From NCBI RefSeq assembly GCF_003330845.1, contig NZ_CP026121.1:7421501-7485500 (forward strand): 64,000 nt of DNA. Direction: 5' to 3'. The notes under the pieces are model-generated. The model did no database searches and was not told the DNA's origin. It was given only the letters and a program-made list of their open reading frames with translations. The stretch is from Streptomyces sp. Go-475 (GTDB lineage: Bacteria; Actinomycetota; Actinomycetes; Streptomycetales; Streptomycetaceae). Every line of letters starts with the position of its first letter. The first letter of the stretch is position 1. Both the position numbers and the translations under genes were made by a program. This document shows, in pieces, positions 45,168 through 53,582 of the stretch.

Positions 45168-47210
45168 GTGCGCACCCACCACAACCCGCTCGCCGCCGTC
45201 CGCAACCTCGGCATCCTCGCCCACGTCGACGCCGGCAAGACCACCGTCACCGAACGGATCCTGTTCGCCACCGGAACCACGCACAAGCGCGGCGAGGTCC
45301 ATGACGGCACCACCGTCACCGACTTTGACCCGCAGGAGCGGGACCGGGGCATCACCATCTTCTCCGCGGCGGTGAGCTGCGCCTGGGACGGCCACCGGAT
45401 CAACCTGATCGACACCCCGGGGCACGTCGACTTCGCCGACGAGGTGGAGCGTGCCCTCCGGGTGCTCGACGGGGCGGTGGCCGTGTTCGACGCGGTGGCC
45501 GGGGTGGAGCCGCAGAGCGAGTCGGTGTGGCGGCAGGCCGACCGGCACGGCGTGCCGAGGATCGCGTTCGTCAACAAGATGGACCGCGCCGGTGCCGGCC
45601 TCGACGCGGCCGTGGCGTCGATCCGGGAGCGGCTGCACCCGGCCCCGCTGGTGGTGCAGCTGCCGATCGGCGCGGAGGACGCCTTCACCGGCGTCGTCGA
45701 CCTGGTGCGCATGCGCGCGCTGCGGTGGCCCGGCGGCGACACCCTGGAGGAGGGGCCGGTGCCCGACGACCTGCGGGAGGAGGCCGGCGCCCGCCGCCGG
45801 GCGCTGGAGGAGGCCGTGGCGGAACTCCACCCCGGCGCGTTGGAGGAGTTCTGCGCCACGGGCACGCTCGGCGAGCGGACCCTCTCCGCGGCGCTGCGGG
45901 ACCTGACCCGGAGCGGCGAGGGCGTGGTCGTGCTGTGCGGCTCCGCCTACCGCGATCGCGGAGTCGAGCCGCTGCTGGACGCCGTGGTGGCCTACCTGCC
46001 CTCGCCGCTGGACGTGCCGCCGGTCCGGGGCACGCACGGCGGCGAGGTGCGGGAACGGCCCGCCGACCCGGCGGCGCCGCCGGCCGCGCTCGCGTTCAAG
46101 GTGCACGCCACCCCCACCGGGCGGCTGACGTACCTGCGGATCTACTCGGGGACGATCGAGAAGGGAGACACGCTGTGGGACGCGAGTGCGGGGCGCACCG
46201 AGCGGATCGGCCGGATCCTGCGCGTCCAGGCCGACCGGCACGCGCCCCTCGACCGTGCGGTCGCCGGTGACATCGTCGCCGTCGTCGGGCTGAAGTCGGC
46301 CCGGGCCGGCTCGACGCTGTGCGCGCCGGACGCCCCGCTCGTGCTGGAACCCCCCGGGGTGCCCGAGCCGGTGGTGTCGGTCGCGGTCGAGTCCCGCCGG
46401 GCCGGCGACACCGACCGTCTGGCGTCGGGACTGGCACGGCTGTCCGAGGAGGATCCGTCGCTGGACGTGCGGACCGACCCGGAGACCGGGCAGACGCTGC
46501 TGTCGGGCATGGGCGAACTGCACCTGGAGGTGGCCGTGGAGAAACTCCGGCGCGACCTCGGGCTGGAGGTCGCCGTGGGCCGACCGAGGGTCAGTTACCG
46601 GGAGACCGTCGGCCGGGGTGTGTCCGGGCTGGTGTACCGGCACGTCAAACAGGACGGCGGCGCGGGACAGTTCGCCCATGTCGTCCTCGACGTGGAGCCG
46701 TACGCGGAGGGAGGCTTCGACTTCCGCTCGGCCGTCGTCGGCGGGCGCGTGCCGCAGGAGTACGTCCGGGCGGTCGAGGCCGGCTGCCGGGACGCCCTCG
46801 GCGAGGGGCCACTCGGCGGGCACCCGGTGACCGGGCTGCGCGTGACGCTCACCGACGGGGCGACCCATGTGAAGGACTCCTCGGACACGGCGTTCCGCAC
46901 GGCCGGCCGGCTCGGTCTCCGCGAGGCCCTGCGCGCCTGCGCGATGGTCCTGCTGGAGCCGGTCGCCGAGGTCACCGTCACGGTGCCCGAGGACGCGGTC
47001 GGCGGCGTGCTCGGCGACCTCGCCGCCCGGCGCGGGCGGGTGACCGGCTCGGTCACCCGTGCGGGCGCGGCGGTCGTCACCGCCACCGTGCCGCTGGCCG
47101 AACTGTTCGGCTACGCGACCCGGTTGCGCAGCCGCACCCAGGGCCGCGGCACCTTCACGGCCCGGCCCACGGGCTACGCACCGACGCCGACCGCCACCGC
47201 GGTCCGGTAG
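45168..47210 (+). CDS. EF-G paralogue / translation GTPase
   Basis: A 680-residue translation GTPase with EF-G domains I-V. G motifs are [27 protein letters not shown] and CGSA. Domain II holds [17 protein letters not shown], domain [17 protein letters not shown], domain [14 protein letters not shown] and domain [21 protein letters not shown]. It differs from housekeeping EF-G and resembles second EF-G copies and ribosomal protection proteins. The GTG at 45168 has GAAAGG about 10 bases upstream. It stands outside the usual str operon, behind a possible attenuator, suggesting induction by a ribosome-targeting stress. Whether it translocates or rescues ribosomes is unknown. Confidence 0.85.
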   Translation: MRTHHNPLAAVRNLGILAHVDAGKTTVTERILFATGTTHKRGEVHDGTTVTDFDPQERDRGITIFSAAVSCAWDGHRINLIDTPGHVDFADEVERALRVLDGAVAVFDAVAGVEPQSESVWRQADRHGVPRIAFVNKMDRAGAGLDAAVASIRERLHPAPLVVQLPIGAEDAFTGVVDLVRMRALRWPGGDTLEEGPVPDDLREEAGARRRALEEAVAELHPGALEEFCATGTLGERTLSAALRDLTRSGEGVVVLCGSAYRDRGVEPLLDAVVAYLPSPLDVPPVRGTHGGEVRERPADPAAPPAALAFKVHATPTGRLTYLRIYSGTIEKGDTLWDASAGRTERIGRILRVQADRHAPLDRAVAGDIVAVVGLKSARAGSTLCAPDAPLVLEPPGVPEPVVSVAVESRRAGDTDRLASGLARLSEEDPSLDVRTDPETGQTLLSGMGELHLEVAVEKLRRDLGLEVAVGRPRVSYRETVGRGVSGLVYRHVKQDGGAGQFAHVVLDVEPYAEGGFDFRSAVVGGRVPQEYVRAVEAGCRDALGEGPLGGHPVTGLRVTLTDGATHVKDSSDTAFRTAGRLGLREALRACAMVLLEPVAEVTVTVPEDAVGGVLGDLAARRGRVTGSVTRAGAAVVTATVPLAELFGYATRLRSRTQGRGTFTARPTGYAPTPTATAVR

Positions 47211-47216
47211 GACGAC

Positions 47217-47254
47217 GGCCGGCCCCTTCCCTTCGCGTGGGGGAGGGGCCGGCC
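47217..47254 (+). terminator. GC-rich stem-loop terminator after EF-G paralogue
   Basis: GGCCGGCCCCT (47217-47227) pairs with AGGGGCCGGCC (47244-47254), and the stem can extend inward with CCC/GGG. It starts 6 bases after the stop. The remaining gap to 47490 shows no gene. Confidence 0.75.
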
Positions 47255-47489
47255 CGCCGCTCTACGGGTACGCAACCACCGCCGACGGCACTGTGGACGT
47301 CCCCGACGCGGCGCCCCGTGTGCCGACGACCCGTCGGACCGGCCACCTACGCCCGAGCCATCCGCCGCGAAGGCGTCCCACGCGCCGGCACGGGCTGGGA
47401 GATCACCCCGATCCATGAACGGCGGGGTAGAGGGCAGGGGCGGTACGGGCGGCCTCCGCCTCCCAGGTAACCTCGGAAGCGTAGTCATC

Positions 47490-47580
47490 GCGGCCCGACG
47501 GGCTTCCGCTCCACCTCGGTGGAGTCTCGAAGGACATGCCCCCACCCGCACGAGTCAGTTCGTGCTGCCCGGGGGAAGTC
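47490..47580 (+). promoter_or_regulatory. Structured 5' element, copy A, hiding the Shine-Dalgarno of the first nuclease-helicase gene
   Basis: Parts: hairpin GCCC-GAC-GGGC (47493-47503); an extra hairpin CTCCAC-CTCG-GTGGAG found only in this copy; then a two-part stem. Its outer helix is CCCCC (47539-47543) with GGGGG (47571-47575) and its inner helix GCACGA (47548-47553) with TCGTGC (47560-47565). The outer 3' arm is the ribosome site GGGGGAAG before the TTG start at 47582. A 27-base stretch (47531-47557) is identical to 49604-49630 in copy B. Folding would block translation. Confidence 0.7.
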
Positions 47581-47581
47581 C

Positions 47582-49468
47582 TTGCTGTTCCGCGCGTCTG
47601 CCGCATCGGTCGCCGCCATGGCGCTCGACCATTCGCTCTACCTCCATCTCACCGAGCAGTTCACCCACGTGCACGGCTACCGGCCCGGCCCCTCGGAGGC
47701 GCGCTCCTGGGAGCGGAGCATCCCCGCCCTGTCGGCCGCGCTCAACGACGCGGGGCTCGGTGACGTGGAGATCATGCTGGAGTACGCGCTCCCGCTGAAC
47801 AGCAAGCGCGCCGATGCCGTCCTCGCCGGTGTCCACCCGGTGACGGGCGAGCCGTCGTACGTCGTGGTGGAGCTGAAGCAGTGGAGCCAGGCCGAGCCGG
47901 ACGAGGAGGACCCGGCACTGTGTCACGTGGACGCCTACCCTCACCCGGTTCTCAACCCCATCGAGCAGGTACGCCGCTACTGCGAGTACCTGGTCAACTT
48001 CAATGGCGCGGTGGCCGAGCATCCACGTCGGGTCAGCGGAGCCGCGTTCCTGCACAACGCGACCGAGTTCGGGGTGGGTGGCCTGCGCGCCATCGAGTCC
48101 GACGAGCACGGCCTGCTGTTCACCGGGGACCGGCGCGGCGAGTTCCTCGACCATCTTCGTACGAGGCTCAGTGACAAGCGGCCCGGCGCCCGGGCCGCCG
48201 ACGAACTGCTGGCCGGGAAGACCGTACCGTCCAAGCAACTCATGTCGGTGGCGGCGCAGGAGGTCCGCGAGCGTGAGCAGTTCGTCCTCCTCGACGAACA
48301 GCAGGTCGCGTACCGCATGGTGCTGAACGCCGTGCGCAGGGCCAAGAGGTCGGACCACAAGGAGGTCGTGGTCGTCACCGGCGGCCCCGGCACCGGCAAG
48401 AGCGTCATCGCTCTCTCCCTGCTCGGCGAGCTGTACCGGCAGGGCGTCCCGGCCCTGCACGCCACCGGGTCCCAGTCGTTCACCAAGACCATGCGGAAGG
48501 TGGCCGGCTCCCGCAAGCGGGAGGTACAGGAGCTGTTCAAGTACTTCAACAGCTTCATGACGGCCGAGAAGAACAGCCTGGACGTCGTGATCTGCGACGA
48601 GGCACACCGCATCCGTGAGACGTCCGCCAACCGGTACACGCCGGCCGCGCACCGGACCGGGAAACGGCAGATCGACGAGTTGCTGGACGTAGCCAAGGTG
48701 CCCGTCTTCCTCCTCGACGAACACCAGGTCGTCCGCCCCGGGGAGATGGGCCGGGTCGACGACATCAAGGCGGCAGCCGCGCGCAGGGGACTGACCTGTC
48801 ACGTCGTACCGCTCGACAGCCAGTTCCGCTGCGGCGGGAGCGACGCCTACCTGCGCTGGGTCGTACGCCTGCTGGGACTGGAGCCTGGCGGGCCGGTGGT
48901 GTGGGACCCCGACGACCGCATGCAACTGGTGGTGGCCGAGAGCCCGCAGGAGATGGAATCCTTCCTGGACGGGCGGCGCGGCCAGGGCTATGGCGCCCGG
49001 ATGTCCGCGGGCTACTGCTGGCCCTGGTCTCCCGAACCCAAGCCGGGAGAGCCCCTTCCGGCCGACGTGCGCATCGGCGACTGGGCCCGTCCGTGGAACC
49101 TGCGGGGCGACCGCTCCGTGTCCGGGGCTCCGCCCTCCGCCCTGTGGGCGACGGACCCGGCGGGTTTCGGCCAGATCGGTTGTGTCTACACGGCCCAGGG
49201 CTTCGAGTACGACTGGTCCGGCGTCATCATCGGACCCGACCTGGTGTGGCGCGGTGACCGCTGGATCACCGACCGTACGGCATCCAAGGACCCCGTCTTC
49301 AAGCGGTCGACCCCCGACGCGGACGTCGACCGCCTGATCCGCAACACCTACAAGGTTCTCCTCACCCGAGGCATGGTGGGCACGGTCGTCTACTCCACGG
49401 ACGCGGAGACCCAGCACAAGCTACGGGAGCTGACGGGCCGGCCTCGCCTCACAACCGTGGGGGCGTGA
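47582..49468 (+). CDS. PD-(D/E)XK nuclease-like domain fused to DUF2075/Schlafen-type helicase, paralogue A
   Basis: A 628-residue protein. The N-terminal part has the PD-(D/E)XK pattern: Glu67, Asp78 in KRADAVLAG and E97-x-K99 in YVVVELKQW. From about residue 240 comes a superfamily-1 helicase-like DUF2075 domain: Walker A GGPGTGKS (about 267-274), DEAH box VVICDEAHR, VFLLDEHQVVRPGE, SQFRCGGSDAYLRWV, CVYTAQGFEYDWSGVIIG and LLTRGMVGTVVYS. The TTG at 47582 fits the ribosome site and aligns with the start of paralogue B; the frame continues upstream into the RNA-like element. Likely ATP-driven nucleic-acid processing, perhaps in defence or repair. Function unproven. Confidence 0.8.
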   Translation: MLFRASAASVAAMALDHSLYLHLTEQFTHVHGYRPGPSEARSWERSIPALSAALNDAGLGDVEIMLEYALPLNSKRADAVLAGVHPVTGEPSYVVVELKQWSQAEPDEEDPALCHVDAYPHPVLNPIEQVRRYCEYLVNFNGAVAEHPRRVSGAAFLHNATEFGVGGLRAIESDEHGLLFTGDRRGEFLDHLRTRLSDKRPGARAADELLAGKTVPSKQLMSVAAQEVREREQFVLLDEQQVAYRMVLNAVRRAKRSDHKEVVVVTGGPGTGKSVIALSLLGELYRQGVPALHATGSQSFTKTMRKVAGSRKREVQELFKYFNSFMTAEKNSLDVVICDEAHRIRETSANRYTPAAHRTGKRQIDELLDVAKVPVFLLDEHQVVRPGEMGRVDDIKAAAARRGLTCHVVPLDSQFRCGGSDAYLRWVVRLLGLEPGGPVVWDPDDRMQLVVAESPQEMESFLDGRRGQGYGARMSAGYCWPWSPEPKPGEPLPADVRIGDWARPWNLRGDRSVSGAPPSALWATDPAGFGQIGCVYTAQGFEYDWSGVIIGPDLVWRGDRWITDRTASKDPVFKRSTPDADVDRLIRNTYKVLLTRGMVGTVVYSTDAETQHKLRELTGRPRLTTVGA

Positions 49469-49557
49469 GCGGGCTGTCCGTTTGCGTGGCCTCGCGACGA
49501 TCCGTTCGTGACGTGGGCACGGTGGCTTGGAAACGGCTGCCGGGGAGGCCACGCACC

Positions 49558-49650
49558 TAAGATCACCGGTACCGGTCGCGGCCCGACGGGCTTCCTCCGC
49601 ACGAGGACATGCCCCCACCCGCACGAGTCACTCGTGCCCTGGGGGAACCT
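49558..49650 (+). promoter_or_regulatory. Promoter and structured 5' element, copy B, of the second nuclease-helicase gene
   Basis: A good -10 TAAGAT (49558-49563) precedes the element, so it lies in the mRNA leader. Hairpin GCCC-GAC-GGGC is at 49581-49591. The compound stem pairs CCCCCA (49612-49617) with TGGGGG (49640-49645) outside and GCACGAG (49621-49627) with CTCGTGC (49631-49637) inside. The outer 3' arm is the ribosome site for the GTG at 49655, 7 bases after GGGGGAA. Compared with copy A both helices keep pairing although their lengths and loops differ. Confidence 0.7.
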
Positions 49651-49654
49651 CCTC

Positions 49655-51790
49655 GTGTCCATGCTCCTGCTGAGATTGTCGGCGCAGGACCTGCTCGCCC
49701 TGAACTCCCGGCGCCGGATGGTGCCCCATCTCGCAGCCAGATGGAAGCACTTCCGGGGCACGGAAGCCTCCCTCTCCGAACGAACCGCGTGGGCGGAGAG
49801 CCTGGTCGAGTTGGCGAAGGACCTCGTGGCGGCGGACCGCGGCGGTGTGGAGATGATCGTCGAGTGCGCGGCGACGGTCGAGGAACCGGAGAACCGCAAC
49901 GACCAGCGCCTGATCGACGTCGTTCTGGCCGGCCGCCACCCGGAAACCCACCACCCTTCGTTCCAGCTCGTCGAGCTGAAGCGCTGGTCGACGGTCACCC
50001 GGGTCGAGGCCGCGACGGCCGAACTGGTTCACGTGCCGGGAATCATCGAGCCGAAACGGCACCCCGCCTTGCAACTGCGCGAATGCTTCGACCTGTTCAC
50101 CGGTGACAAGGGTCCGCTGGACGGCCTCGAGGTCGAGTGCGGCGGATTCGCCTATCTCCACAACGCCACGGAGGAATCCGCGAAGCCCCTGCTCGACGCC
50201 GACGCGCCCACGGGGATCTACGCGCGCACGTACACCAAGGACCGCCGCGCGAAACTGCTCGCCGACCTTCGTGGACACTTCGCGGAGAACGGCGGCGACC
50301 ACGCCGCCGAGCTGCTGCTGAAGAAGATGAACCTCCGCAACACGCCCCTGCTCGACGCGATGATCAGGTCCCGGGGCGAGGACACCGTTTTCACCCTGCG
50401 GAGGAAGCAGAAGGAGATCGCCGACGACGTCATGGAGAAGGCGTCCCTGATACTCGGAGACCCCGATCAGCCGACCCTCGTCCCGGACGACCGGAGGGCC
50501 GTCTTCGTCGTGACCGGCGGCGCGGGCACGGGGAAGAGCGCTGTCGGACTGCAGCTCAAAGCCCGGTTGGAAGCCGCAGGACGGACGGTCCGGTACGCCA
50601 GCGGCAGCAGGGCCTTCAACGGGGCGCTGCGGGAGCACGTGGGGTACGGCGACAGGGAGTTCAAGGAGAGCTTCACCTACTTCAGCAGCTTCGTCACGCC
50701 GCCCGACCCGCCGCTCGACGTCCTCATCTGCGACGAGGCGCACCGGCTGCGGGACAGGACCACCAACCGCTATCTGCCGGCCGAGGCGCAGGGGACGAAG
50801 CCTCAGGTGGACGAGTTGCTCGACGCCTCCCGCCTCACGGTGTTCTTCCTGGACGGAAGCCAGTCGGTACGGCCGAACGAAGTGGGCACGGCTGACCTCA
50901 TCACGAACGCCGCCAAGGCCCGTGGCATCACTCCGGCTCGCTACGAGCTGTCGGCCCAGTACCGGTGCGGAGGAAGCGACGGGTACGTGCACTGGGTGCG
51001 GGATGTCCTGGGACTCACCGGGAACGAGCCGGAGCCGTGGACCCCTGACGGACTCATGCACGTCGAGGTCGCCGACAGCGCTGCGGACATGGAGCGGATC
51101 ATCAGGGCTGAGGCGGAGGCAGGGGCTTCCGCCCGTATGGTCGCCGGATTCTGCTGGCCCTGGACCAAGCCGCGGGGCAAGGGCGCGGGGAGGTGGCTGG
51201 AAGCCGATGTCCGCATCGGTGGCTGGCACAAGCCGTGGAACGCCTACAGCGAGAGCTTCTGCGAGGACGGAACCGTGCCGCCCTCCAAGATCTGGTCCGT
51301 GCACCCTGCCGGGATCAACCAGATCGGCTGCGTCTACACCGCTCAGGGACTCGAATGGGACTGGTGCGGTGTGATCATCGGCGAGGACATGGTGCGCCGC
51401 GACGGTCGCTGGGTCTTCCAGAAGGGCAAGGCGCGCAAGGACCCGGAAACCGGGGTCAAGCGAGTGGCGGCCCCGGGCTCCTTCGACCCGAGTCTGCGAG
51501 GCAAGAAGCCGGACGACGAGGACTTCGCCCGGTGCATTCGGCACGCGTATCACGTGCTCATGACCCGGGCGAGCCGGGCGACCGTCCTCTACTCGCCCGA
51601 CGAGGAGACCCAGGCATATCTGAAGCAGATCGTCGGGGACGTGCGGATCGACGGCCTGCGTCCCACCTGGGAGAACCTTCCGCCCGTGGCGCGGGCGGCG
51701 CATCTGCCCCGGCCCAAGCGGGGGCGCAACCGCTCGCGCAACAGGAAGAAGCGGAACAAGCCCGACAAGGGGCAGCGGCCCCTCTTCTGA
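49655..51790 (+). CDS. PD-(D/E)XK nuclease-like domain fused to DUF2075/Schlafen-type helicase, paralogue B
   Basis: A 711-residue paralogue of the preceding gene. Nuclease-like residues are Asp88 (LIDVVLAG) and E107-x-K109 (QLVELKRW). Helicase motifs are GGAGTGKS (about 287-294), VLICDEAHR, VFFLDGSQSVRPNE, AQYRCGGSDGYVHWV, CVYTAQGLEWDWCGVIIG and LMTRASRATVLYS. It is longer than A, with inserts and a basic tail (PKRGRNRSRNRKKRNK) suited to nucleic-acid binding. The GTG at 49655 is set by GGGGGAA; an ATG two codons on is possible. It lies 186 bases after A with its own promoter-like site and regulatory element. Probably acts with A or on a related substrate. Confidence 0.8.
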   Translation: MSMLLLRLSAQDLLALNSRRRMVPHLAARWKHFRGTEASLSERTAWAESLVELAKDLVAADRGGVEMIVECAATVEEPENRNDQRLIDVVLAGRHPETHHPSFQLVELKRWSTVTRVEAATAELVHVPGIIEPKRHPALQLRECFDLFTGDKGPLDGLEVECGGFAYLHNATEESAKPLLDADAPTGIYARTYTKDRRAKLLADLRGHFAENGGDHAAELLLKKMNLRNTPLLDAMIRSRGEDTVFTLRRKQKEIADDVMEKASLILGDPDQPTLVPDDRRAVFVVTGGAGTGKSAVGLQLKARLEAAGRTVRYASGSRAFNGALREHVGYGDREFKESFTYFSSFVTPPDPPLDVLICDEAHRLRDRTTNRYLPAEAQGTKPQVDELLDASRLTVFFLDGSQSVRPNEVGTADLITNAAKARGITPARYELSAQYRCGGSDGYVHWVRDVLGLTGNEPEPWTPDGLMHVEVADSAADMERIIRAEAEAGASARMVAGFCWPWTKPRGKGAGRWLEADVRIGGWHKPWNAYSESFCEDGTVPPSKIWSVHPAGINQIGCVYTAQGLEWDWCGVIIGEDMVRRDGRWVFQKGKARKDPETGVKRVAAPGSFDPSLRGKKPDDEDFARCIRHAYHVLMTRASRATVLYSPDEETQAYLKQIVGDVRIDGLRPTWENLPPVARAAHLPRPKRGRNRSRNRKKRNKPDKGQRPLF

Positions 51791-51835
51791 GCGCACTTCC
51801 GGCGAGCCGGCCGACGGGTGAAGGCAGAGAGGAGA

Positions 51836-51860
51836 GTGGCGGGTTCACCGGACCCGCCAC
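51836..51860. terminator. 9-bp stem-loop after paralogue B
   Basis: GTGGCGGGT (51836-51844) and ACCCGCCAC (51852-51860) pair around a 7-base loop. It lies between paralogue B and the convergent small ORF and can serve both. Confidence 0.65.
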
Positions 51861-51869
51861 ATGCCTGCC

Positions 51870-51998
51870 TCAGACGAGGAGGCGCGCTGCCGCCGTCAGC
51901 AGCTCCCACACAAGGTTGGAGGCAACTCCTGCGGCGGCGCCGACCAGGATCTCGCGAATCCAGGAACGACGCGCGGGCTTGTACTCGACCGGTTCCAT
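51870..51998 (-). CDS. Small 42-residue membrane protein
   Basis: Reads MEPVEYKPARRSWIREILVG and continues with a hydrophobic helix of about 20 residues ending TAAARLLV: a short basic cytosolic face and one membrane segment. GGAG lies 9 bases before the ATG. The frame stays open further upstream but that part is proline-rich and unlikely to be coding. No family is claimed. The rest of the gap up to 52278 shows no further gene. Confidence 0.5.
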   Translation of the reverse strand: MEPVEYKPARRSWIREILVGAAAGVASNLVWELLTAAARLLV

Positions 51999-52278
51999 GT
52001 AGAGCCACTCCAGGGTGTGAGTTCGGAATGGCAGGGATCGCCCTACCGGGCATCCGCCCTCACCGAAGTGAGGTCCAGGTGGTGGATTCACCGTTCGTCA
52101 CTCACGACCAGCGGACTGGATCGTGGACACCGCCTCGTACCCTCCGGGAAGGTGCGCAGCGAGTGTGAGCCTAGTGATGAGCGCTGGATCATGCCAACCG
52201 GCAGACCCAGCAACGGTGTTGCAGGAGCCTTCCGATATCCGGTTGCCCCACACGCCACCAACTGCCAGTCTCCCGCCC

Positions 52279-53133
52279 ATGCCCGCCTTCACCGCCCCCG
52301 ACGGCACCACCCTCGCCTACCACGTGGCGGGAGACGGCCCGCCCCTGGTCTGTCTCCCGGGCGGTCCCATGCAGGACTCCGTCTACCTGGGGGAACTCGG
52401 TGGTCTGACCGCCCACCGGACCCTGATCCGGCTGGACCTCCGGGGTACGGGCCGGTCGGCGGTGTCGGAGGACGCGGCGTCGTACCGCTGTGACCGGCAG
52501 GTCGAGGACGTCGAGGCGCTTCGGGAGGAGCTGGGCCTGGAGCGGCTGGACCTGCTCGGGCACTCCGCCGGTGCGAACCTGGCGGTCCTGTACGCGGCCC
52601 GGCATCCGGCCCGTGTGGGGCGTCTCGCCCTCGTGACGCCCAGCGTCTTCGCCGTCGGGCTCGACATCACCGCCGAGGACCGGTTGGAGACCGCTCGCCT
52701 GCGCCGGGACGAACCGTGGTTCGCCCCGGCGTACGCGTCCCTGGAGGCGATCACGGCCGGCCGCGCGGCGGACGGGGACTGGGCGGCCGTCGCGCCGTTC
52801 TGGTACGGGAGGTGGGACGACGAGGCACGCGCCTTTCGCGCGGCGGAGGAACAGCAGCGCAACGGCGATGCCGCCGCCCGCTACGCCTCCGACGGCGCCT
52901 TCGACCCCGGAGCCACCCGGACCGCCCTCTCCGCGTTCCCCTCACCGGTGCTCGTCCTCGCCGGGGAGTACGACGTGGCCGCGCCCGCGCGCGTGATGAA
53001 GGAGTACGCGGGGCTCTTCCCGAGGAGTGAGGCGGTGGTGCAGAGCGGGGTCGGGCACTTCCCCTGGCGGGACGATCCGGGGCCGTTCGTGGCAGCCTTG
53101 GTCGCCTTCCTGGACGGCGTCAGCAGTCCCTGA
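52279..53133 (+). CDS. Alpha/beta hydrolase
   Basis: A 284-residue alpha/beta hydrolase resembling proline iminopeptidases. The oxyanion region is VCLPGGPMQDS, the nucleophile elbow GHSAG, the acid Asp lies in GEYDVAAP and the His in GVGHFPW. A cap-like helical insert lies about 140-205. No signal peptide. Its 3' end overlaps the convergent SCO5389-like gene by 14 bases. No ribosome site is obvious before the ATG at 52279; the upstream in-frame extension looks non-coding. Substrate unknown. Confidence 0.82.
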   Translation: MPAFTAPDGTTLAYHVAGDGPPLVCLPGGPMQDSVYLGELGGLTAHRTLIRLDLRGTGRSAVSEDAASYRCDRQVEDVEALREELGLERLDLLGHSAGANLAVLYAARHPARVGRLALVTPSVFAVGLDITAEDRLETARLRRDEPWFAPAYASLEAITAGRAADGDWAAVAPFWYGRWDDEARAFRAAEEQQRNGDAAARYASDGAFDPGATRTALSAFPSPVLVLAGEYDVAAPARVMKEYAGLFPRSEAVVQSGVGHFPWRDDPGPFVAALVAFLDGVSSP

Positions 53134-53512
53134 ACTCCGGTGACTGGTTCAGGATCTGGGAGCGGACGGACGTGAAGCGGGTGTACGTCTCGCCGTTCCG
53201 GGACTCCGGGCGGAACGCCGCCACGCGGTGGCAGTTCTGGAAGGCCAGGGCGATGCCGAAGTGGCGCTCCAGGCTGGAGCGGATCGCGTCGCTGGCGAGG
53301 GCGCGCAGGAGCTGGCCGCGTTCCTGTTCGGACGGGGGAGGGGTCTGGTTGTCCGTGAACTCCGCCTGACCGGCGTTCAGGTCGGCGGCGAGGGAGGCGA
53401 TCAGGTCGTAGGCGTAGGGGAGGGACGTGCGGACCGTGTCCACGAAGTCCTCCTCGCGGACGTCGCCGCGTTCGGCTTCGGCGAGGAGCCGGTCGGATAC
53501 GTCGAGAGACAT
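53120..53512 (-). CDS. SCO5389 family protein
   Basis: A 130-residue small soluble protein that I recognise as the actinobacterial SCO5389 family: MSLDVSDRLLAEAERGDVRE, LPYAYDLIASLAADL, LERHFGIALAFQNCHRVAAF. No catalytic motif is evident. It follows the ATPase gene by 70 bases on the same strand; the pairing with an SCO5388-like ATPase is, as far as I know, usual in Streptomyces and suggests joint function. Role unknown. Confidence 0.75.
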   Translation of the reverse strand: MSLDVSDRLLAEAERGDVREEDFVDTVRTSLPYAYDLIASLAADLNAGQAEFTDNQTPPPSEQERGQLLRALASDAIRSSLERHFGIALAFQNCHRVAAFRPESRNGETYTRFTSVRSQILNQSPEFRDC

Positions 53513-53582
53513 GAGGGGAGTGTCCTGTCTGGTTGTCGCGGAGAGGGGGGATGGGGGGAGTGGGACGGGGGGATGGGCGGGG

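Noticed and set aside
47519..47581. ATG start inside the structured element of nuclease-helicase A
   Set aside because: The matching upstream extension in B has no aligned start, and the downstream TTG and GTG starts are both correctly spaced from GGGGGAA and give aligned N-termini. Not fully excluded.
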